Assembly: GCA_033060915.1 (NCBI GenBank)
Contig: CM065388.1
Coordinates: forward strand, 22,838,501 to 22,902,500
DNA from: Euryodendron excelsum
Taxonomy: Eukaryota > Streptophyta > Magnoliopsida > Ericales > Pentaphylacaceae
DNA length: 64,000 nt
Reading direction: 5' to 3'
Below the pieces are notes generated by a model that saw only the letters and a program-made list of their open reading frames with translations, did no database searches and had not been told where the DNA came from. A program made the translations under genes and the position numbers. Below are positions 57,449-64,000 of this stretch, one piece after another (position 1 is the stretch's first letter; every line of letters starts with the position of its first letter).

Positions 57449-58437
57449 CTCCTTTAAATTTCATTGACTTGGTAATGGGCATGTTAAAGGGTGGCACTTG
57501 CCCTTGAAAATCTGACAAGAAGTCCCTATATATACCTATGTTGCATTATGTGTATATATTATAGTCATTCTCAGCCATACTAATTACCAATATGGAAAAC
57601 AGAAACGGGAACGATACTAAATGCATTGACTTGGTTTTTTCTATCTCATGGTCCGTAAACAGTTGGCAAATACACAAAAATGCACTGACTTCTATTGTCT
57701 TTCTCCTTTTTTTTAAAGCTGTGATAACAGAGAGCAGATCATGGAGAGTTTTTGGAATCTCTTTGATTTGATTTGGCTCTCTATCAAAAAATTATCTTTT
57801 CTGGTTTATTCGTGGATTGATTTATATTTGATGATTGTTTTGAGTTTAAACTCTTTAACTATCAACTAAAAATCTTGAAGTAGATGTCTAAAGGTACCAT
57901 GCCAGTCACAATTAGCACAAGAATTGCCAACGAAAATTCGAGTTTGATTCCATTGAATTTGGACAAAACCACACAATACAGAAAGAAAAAAATAGAAATT
58001 TAATGGGAATGAGTATTGAAAACTTGGACATAGCCAACTTTGGAACTTTTTTCCAGAAAGTACAAATGACAACAATTGCATCTAGGCTATGCTCTTTTTG
58101 TATTAAATCAGTATTCCTTTTAAGCTGTGGTGTTTTCGTCATCTAGGCTGTGGTCTTTTTTTCAAAACATAAAGAGAAAAAACTGGAAGAAAAATATTAA
58201 GGCAGTGTTTCTTGAAAAATATTTAGGCTGTGTCTCTATACTTAGAAAATGTGATTATATATAGTCTAACACATTCAGTGAATCAGTAGGCTTACCCCTA
58301 ACCTCAACACATATCCGGGTTTTCATTAGGCTAACCCTCAACCTCCTAACACTACTAAGGGTTTTCAGTAAGCTCACCCCTAACCTCAACTGTGTGTGTG
58401 ATTGTGTACATGTGCATGACTAAGTTGTAATTAATAC
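57449..58437. other. No gene seen
   Basis: Could hold the 3' UTR of the candidate gene. Open frames on the minus strand (57866-58142) have no recognisable domain. Confidence 0.4.
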
Positions 58438-58554
58438 CTCATCCCCAGCAGGTTGTGGATAAGGTGATGATGGTGGAGAATTGGGGCGAGATGGCATAGT
58501 GTCCTCACCCACAGACTCTCTAAATGCAGGGTGGCCACTAGATGCATCCGGAAC
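58438..58554 (-). CDS. Candidate exon, CACTA-related gene
   Basis: Bounded by TTTGTAG acceptor and GAG|GTATTA donor, 117 bases, phase 0, fully open. Reads VPDASSGHPAFRESVGEDTM then a proline/serine-rich stretch ending PQPAGDE. Lies on the same strand as the coiled-coil exon at 58650-58858. Confidence 0.4.
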
Positions 58555-58649
58555 CTACAAATAAAAAACTAGCATTAAACCCAAACATAGATATACATGT
58601 GAAATCATCCTTGTGAAAAAAAAAAAACACCAATTCAACCTGTCGGATG

Positions 58650-58858
58650 TCATTTGAAGTACTCCTCCCCCCATTGGTCTTCTAAGAATGCGAGCCGAGC
58701 CCTTAGTTGTGACAGCTCTGCTCGCATCTCCTCTTGCTCCCTCACGGACTGCTCAAGCTGGTCCCTCACGGACTGCATCTGCATCTCAATGGTTGTGTCA
58801 TGCTGGTGAGATTGGGATGGTTCCAGATCCTGCGGGTATACTGCACTCCTAGGTGTGC
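58650..58858 (-). CDS. Coiled-coil C-terminal exon of a CACTA-type (Transposase_24-like) gene
   Basis: Minus strand reads YPQDLEPSQSHQHDTTIEMQ then MQSVRDQLEQSVREQEEMRA and LSQLRARLAFLEDQWGEEYF followed by a stop. Heptad-like E/Q/L/R pattern with a near-duplicated SVRDQLEQ/SVREQEE. Charged coiled coils of this sort are usual in Transposase_24 proteins of CACTA elements. Upstream it runs into a 16-base poly-C (poly-G on this strand) that can shift the frame. Confidence 0.5.
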
Positions 58859-58876
58859 CCCCCCCCCCCCCCCCCC
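58859..58876 (+). repeat. Poly-C run
   Basis: An uninterrupted run of about 18 C; a plausible frameshift hotspot and an assembly-sensitive site. Confidence 0.9.
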
Positions 58877-60394
58877 AATAGGTTCAACATTACCCATGTG
58901 CATCATCCCTTATGTAAGCACCCCATTTTTGCCCGCTCGACAATCTCCGGCCTGATCGGGCTCAGTTTTCCAACATCACAACATATACAGGTTCAAAATG
59001 AGCCTTACAATCTCCAATCTAACCAACTGGTCGCTTCTCGGGTCCACAAGGACCCGCTGGAGCCATAAGCACCATTATTCCAGGCAGCTTTTTGGATTGG
59101 GCGATCTCGGAAACCAACGCCATCCAGTTAGCTTCCCGGGATCGGGCGATCTCGGGGACTAACACCTCATCAAAAATTCCAGACGGTTGACTTCTGGTGC
59201 CTGCTAGCTCGCCAATGTAGAATGTCCGTCATTCGGTAGTTCTCCAAGACTAGGCGTTCTCGGAGACCAACATTACCCTTCCAAGTAGCTTTCTAGGACC
59301 AGGCGTTCTCAGGAACCAACACCACCCCTACAGGTAGCTCTCTAAGAACGGGCATTCTTGGAGACCAACATCGCACATGTAGTTTTCTGAGACCGGGTGG
59401 TCTCGGGAACCAACACCTAGGTCAACACCGGTGCCTGCTAGCCCGACTCGGTGAAAAATGACTAAATCTGCCCCTTGGGCCTCCAGGCATGTTTTGGGAA
59501 AGTTCAAAATCCCTCAAAACGATAAGTCCATCCTTCCACAATGTTACTAAACCATTAGGCGTCCCCCGCATGCCATTTGGTCCAAATCTGGTCCTATTCT
59601 GACCCATTCCGGTCAAAATGACCGTTTTGCGCCCGAGCGCTTCGGCACGGCACAAACCCTGCTAAACGATAAAGGACTCTCTCAAACCATCCCTGAACAG
59701 TTCTACACACTTAACACAACATACCAAACCATTCCTGACCATTTCCAACCAACTCCGGTTAAAATGACCGTTTTGCCCCTCAAAGCCCAAAAATGCCCCG
59801 AAACAACACCAGCATTGGGGTTTCGAGCAAAGGGTTTCACCACACGTCCTTGTTTAACCTAAGGAGTACCCTACGACACTAAGCTCACACGACGCGATAA
59901 AAGTTCCCTGGAGCGTCTCGTAGATGCTCCACCTGATTTGTCTTTTCCCCCGATTCCCTAGTTATAACACATCGTCAAATGAGTTGAGAAATGCGTAAAT
60001 CAGGGAATTCTCAAAAGCTCGTCCATAGATCTTTCCATCGATATGGCTAGATCTTTCCATCCAAACATAATTCAAACTTTTCAAAAACTTGAAAGTTCAT
60101 CGGAAGCACTAGGAGAACATCCCGAGTGCAACCAATTCCCCCGGAACCTTCCCGATTGACCCAATTATCGAGGCAAAGTTTGGATGAACCTTCCCGGTGA
60201 TGGAGCGTATGCTACATGCGCTCAAATTTTGATCAGATTGACCGACTTTCAATCAACGGTCGGGATTTAACCAGTACACAGGGTGCCATGTGTTATTCTT
60301 GTAATGGAACAGTACCTGCACATATCCTACATACACAAGGCCAAAATTTGGCCATGCGCATGTAGCACATGCGCAAGGCCTGTTCCAGATTGCC

Positions 60395-60402
60395 TATAAA
60401 TA
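60395..60402 (+). promoter_or_regulatory. TATA box of LTR F
   Basis: TATAAATAGAGGCCTTCC, equivalent position to LTR A. Confidence 0.65.
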
Positions 60403-61810
60403 GAGGCCTTCCCTCTTGCATATTTCAGGTCTAAAATTGATACAAAACTCTGCTAAAATCACTCCAGAAACTCGAATCTCTACATATATTCCTCCCCTCC
60501 AACACTTAGGCTAGATTCTACCCCTCCTAAGCCTATACACTCTACATACAAGGCCTCATACACACTTATACACTCCACTCTAGCCTCTCAAGCCTTCTTG
60601 AAGTCACTTAAGCTCCAATCAAGACATCCATTAAATACTACAAATGTATTGAAGGCAAAAGGTGGTATCCCTTTTACATTTATGCTCTCCCCCACTCTTT
60701 TCTTCTCCCTCCTACCCTACTTAGGCTATTCTCTATTTTCATCCCCATCTTCAACCCCCCTTTCTTGCATGCTTAAGCCAAGAGGGCTCTTAGATCATGC
60801 CTAGAGAAAAGCAAGTGAGAGCCACCGTGTAGGGGGACCTCTCACTAGCCTACTTTAAGATGGTATGGCTAGGAGCCCCTTGTTTATGTGGTGTAGCCTA
60901 AAAGCCTTGTATGTAAATCATGAGCCCTTGCATATTGCTATTTTGATCATGTCTTGTGTGATTGGCTTCATTTTATGCTTATTGTCATGCTCCACAATAC
61001 TTGCATTACTCTTAAATTTTATGACATTTCCAAGTTCTACATGTCCTTTAGAAATTGTTTCAAGAGTTGGCCCCTTGAAGTTTAGGATGAGACCATAAGA
61101 GTCATCCCTTAGAAAATCCCTCACTATCCACTAATTCACACTTTTGCATCATTACATTTCAACTTGCACAAAGGTTACTTTCAAACCCCCTAATTTTCAA
61201 GGTTTCCATTCTCTCAAATTTAGTGGCTAAAATGGCCCCATGGAATGCTCTCTTGAGTGGTCTCCTTTTATATTGGCCATAGGAGTCTTAAATTGTTAGA
61301 ATGACCCCCTTTTCTCTTTATGCTTGCCTAAGAATGATGTTCAAACTCTTTGAATTTTATGGTTTCTATTCTCTCAAGTTTAGTGGTTGGAATGGCCCAA
61401 TGGAACCCTCTCTTGAGTGGTCTTCCTTTTGTTGGCCACATGAACCCTCCCTTGATGGAATATTCCCCTTGAAAAATAATTTTCAAAATCCTTCTCAAAA
61501 GATGATTTTCAAAAATGCATTCTCTCCACCTTTGCAACAAAAATGATTTTTATAAAATTACCATCATTATGTTGATTTTTGAAACCCCCACTCTTGCCAA
61601 GATAAAGGTTACGATATTCATAAGGAAACCTTCCTTGGAATAGTCTCCAATCACCAACCATGTAAACCATGCTCTTGGCTAGAGTCAAAATTTTCATGAA
61701 AATGATCTTCAAAAGGGTTGTCCACCAAAATCCATTGCATGACATGTTTTGTCCTTCAAAATTCTCTCCAAAAATGCATTAAACCAATTTTCAAAACCAA
61801 CTTCCAATCC

Positions 61811-62195
61811 AAACCTAGGTTAACTTGACCTTAGTTACCTAACCCTAGGTTAACTTGACCCTAGTTGACCAACCCTAGGTTAACTTGACCCTAGTTCACC
61901 CAACCTTGATTAGCTAACCATAGGTCATCTTAACCCTAGGTTAACCTTACCCTAGTTAGTTAACCCTAGGTCACCTTAACCTTAGGTTAACCTAACCTTA
62001 GTTAGTTAACCCTAGGTCACCCTAACCTTAGGTTAATCTAACCCTAGTTAGTTAACCTTAGGTCACCCTAACCTTAGGTTAACCCAACCTTAGTTGGTTA
62101 ACCATAGGTCATCTTAACCCTAGGTTAACCTAACCTAAGTTAGTTAGCCATTAGGTCACCCCTAACCCTAGGCCAACCCAACCTAGGTTAGTATA
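61811..62195 (+). repeat. CCTAGGTTAAC minisatellite in LTR F
   Basis: About ten units of 30-48 bases built from AACCCTAGGTTAACTTGACC and TAGTTAGTTAACC. Not found in the other LTR copies. CCTAGG and GTTAAC are palindromic. Confidence 0.85.
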
Positions 62196-62862
62196 CTTCA
62201 AGGTCCTAACTCTTGGACCCTTTTCTAAATGATCATTCAAATTTTCAAACTATTCTCATAGTTTATTTTGCAAAACCTCCTATTCTCTTGATTTCAAAAA
62301 CCCAACTCCATACACTCTTCTAATGTTCCTACACTCCATCTTTAAGGCATTTCCAAAAATACTTTTAAAAAGTCACAAACCTAATGTGTCCTTAGCCCTC
62401 TCATGGTTAGGGATTCCAAGGACAAGTGATAAATCAAGAACAACTTCTAAGGTTGTCCATGTTAGGATTCCAAATCCTTAGCCATTTTCAAAAACTAATT
62501 CGTCAAAACATTCTAAAATCATGCCTCCAAGGTTTTCAAAGCAAGACTTCAAAGACACTTTCAAGTTCTCTTGAGTCATGCCAAAGTATTTTTTTCCAAA
62601 ACTTCCTTAAGATGATCCAAAAATATTTTCAAAAAACACTCCACCATTCAATTTCAAGTCAAAACTTCCAAGACCACAAAGAGTCTTCAACTTTTCAAGA
62701 CCACAAAGTGTCTTTAACTTTTCCAAAGACCTCTAAGTGTCTTAAACATTTCCAAAGACCTCCAAGTGCCTTAAACTTTTCCAAAGACCTCAAAATGTCT
62801 TAAACTCTTTCAAAGACCCAAAGTGTCTTCAAACCTTCCAAAGACCCTAATGCACCTATTTT

Positions 62863-62942
62863 CCATCGGGCTCTTGCTCGAACTACGAATGACCTGATTC
62901 TCGCCAAATGAGATACGTAGGCAACCTAAAATGGTGCGGTTA
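62863..62942 (+). other. Conserved island 1 of LTR F
   Basis: GCTCGAACTACGAATGACC and GATACGTAGGCAACC, the best-conserved part between F and the A/B/D/E subfamily. Confidence 0.6.
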
Positions 62943-63434
62943 TAACTTTTATTTCAACCCCAATCCCTTTTTCAAAAATTCCAAATCAATTCAAAGTTTC
63001 TATTCCAAACTCTTTCAAAACCTCCATTATTTTCAAACTTTTCCAAAAACTTGCATCATCCATCCGAAAAGTGATGACTAAATCTCGTTTTTCTAAAAGT
63101 GGATATTAAGTGGACAATGGTAATCGGTTATTCTAATGAGTGAACAAAGGGTGATTAGACATGTAGGTACCGAAAGGGCGGGGTATGATGATGATCTTAG
63201 GATATCTTCCCTACACGTAACCAACCCCGGAACTTTAGATTTCTGTTTTCAAAAGACCAAAAATGGAGTTATTTTCAAAAAAGGCTTAAACATTTCAAAA
63301 GGTTGCCAAACAACCTATTTTTCTAAAAACCCTCTCTTGAGGGAATTTGTAAAAACTGTTTTCAAAAACTCTAAGTTTAATCTTCGGATTAACGCTTAGT
63401 TTTAAGTGCCTTAACTCGCCTTTATCAAGTTAGG

Positions 63435-63444
63435 TGGCGACTCC
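63435..63444 (+). other. PBS-like decamer of LTR F
   Basis: TGGCGACTCC after AAGTTAGG, kept despite overall divergence from the other copies. Confidence 0.6.
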
Positions 63445-63591
63445 TATTTTTCTAAAAAGCCCTTAGTCAAATCAATTTTCAAATCCAGTCGCACTTGTCC
63501 TTCTAGGGGGGACGAGTTCTAGTGACAGAGTTTCGTGCTTTAGGGTCTCCGAGCCGAAAGGACCTTGGACACCCAAAAATGGGGCACGACA

Positions 63592-63678
63592 CCCTACAAT
63601 ATCATGAAATAACTTGTCTCGAAATTCTCGAGTCTACTCAAGCTCAGGTACCACATTAAGTCGCTTATCATATTTAGC
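63592..63678 (-). pseudogene. CACTA-related exon cut by LTR F
   Basis: After acceptor CAACTATAG it reads AKYDKRLNVVPELE, a stop, then TREFRDKLFHDIV up to the LTR F target site. It would have continued to 58912 downward before LTR F inserted. Same strand and phase as neighbouring exons. Confidence 0.45.
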
Positions 63679-63781
63679 CTATAGTTGACAAAAAAAAAAA
63701 AACACTCCATGTTAACTACAAAATCAGTGGCTTCAAACACAAAACTGGTCAGATTTGTTAACTTCTAAAACAAAAAATTAC

Positions 63782-63868
63782 TATAATGGTTGCCACATCT
63801 GGGTCAGATACATTGCGTGTCTTCTTGAAGACATTCATCTTATCTGTAAGCTCTCCCTTGGCCTCCAT
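63782..63868 (-). CDS. CACTA-related exon (Transposase_24-like)
   Basis: 87 bases, phase 0, acceptor ATCAG and donor ATA|GTAATT. Reads MEAKGELTDKMNVFKKTRNV then SDPDVATII. A VFxxT(H/R) motif like MNVFKKTR is common in Transposase_24. Preceding exons lie beyond the right edge. Confidence 0.45.
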
Positions 63869-64000
63869 CTGATATGAAGAATCAATTATATGGCAGTTAG
63901 AAACTAAAGAATAAAATACACAGTTCCAAAAGTGCAATATGCATATATCAAAATGTATTTGAGAGAAGTGTGTCCTCCCAGTCGTGTGGGGTGGGCCGCG
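63869..64000 (-). other. Probable intron of the CACTA-related gene
   Basis: No coding seen on the visible part. Confidence 0.3.

Larger units (their letters stand above)
58913..63591 (+). mobile_element. LTR F: divergent giant solo LTR of the same family
   Basis: Runs TGTAAGCACCCC to GGGCACGACA, 4679 bp, flanked by CCTTA (58908-58912) and CCCTA (63592-63596), a target duplication with one difference. It keeps the family plan, including two GACCGTTTTG units (59619, 59766), TATA box, islands and PBS-like decamer, but most of its sequence differs from A, B, D and E and it lacks the GGCGCC hairpin and 81-bp array. It splits CACTA-related exons. Confidence 0.85.

Noticed and set aside
61815..62190. 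Interstitial telomere repeat
   Set aside because: CCCTA words occur, but units are 30-48 bases with GTTAAC, not TTTAGGG arrays.

Overview
The window looks like plant nuclear DNA, almost certainly from a eudicot: AT-rich intergenic sequence, GT-AG introns, plant-type purple acid phosphatase sequence, and a dense pile of nested LTR retrotransposons (Copia, Sirevirus-like Copia, Ty3/Gypsy of the Tat/Ogre type, an Athila-like LTR pair) plus CACTA and hAT DNA transposons. Species cannot be read from the sequence. Very little is host gene: exon 1 of a purple acid phosphatase (2963-3163, minus) and two candidate exons of an unidentified gene (about 50189-50332 and 57271-57448, plus).

The dominant component is a family of giant non-coding LTRs (4.7-5.7 kb) starting TGTAAGCACCCC and ending GCGCGACA. 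Copies: A 5530-10811 (solo LTR, TSD AATAA), B 17124-22132 (solo LTR, TSD ACATT), C 23305-23946 (fragment), D (5' LTR tail 30347-30796 plus 3' LTR 42608-48201 with its internal region), E 50722-56448 (inverted), F 58913-63591 (divergent solo LTR, TSD CCTTA/CCCTA). Each has a long U3 with tandem hairpin-forming repeats, a GGCGCC hairpin just upstream of a TATAAATA box, a CT-rich R/U5 of about 3 kb, and short conserved islands near the 3' end. Element D carries a PBS of the Ogre type, a frame-broken gag, no pol, an antisense ORF of the plant-mobile-domain (PMD) kind with a spliceable intron, and a polypurine tract. This places the family in Tat/Ogre.

Layout: 1-1524 Copia 3' end and LTR; 2963-3163 phosphatase exon; 4508-5529 and 10812-11040 CACTA end split by LTR A; 11130-15878 broken Copia element (minus) sitting in a Sirevirus-like element (15879-23290) whose LTR is split by LTR B; 23305-23946 LTR C; 23947-27258 an unrelated LTR-like repeat; 27287-30346 Athila-like tandem LTRs; 30347-48201 Tat/Ogre element D with a 4.7-kb hAT transposon (37270-41980, perfect 8-bp TSD, transposase with one stop codon) in its internal region and a CACTA-type fragment in its 3' LTR; 48202-48622 Sirevirus-like LTR; 48623-49950 another CACTA end; 49951-58437 unidentified gene region split by LTR E; 58438-64000 CACTA gene exons split by LTR F.

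The region therefore reads as successive insertion: older CACTA, Sirevirus-like and host sequences were hit by Tat/Ogre elements, most of which collapsed to solo LTRs, and element D was later hit by the hAT element. All TSDs, termini and frame breaks quoted were read directly from the sequence; family names rest on recognised motifs, not on a database search.
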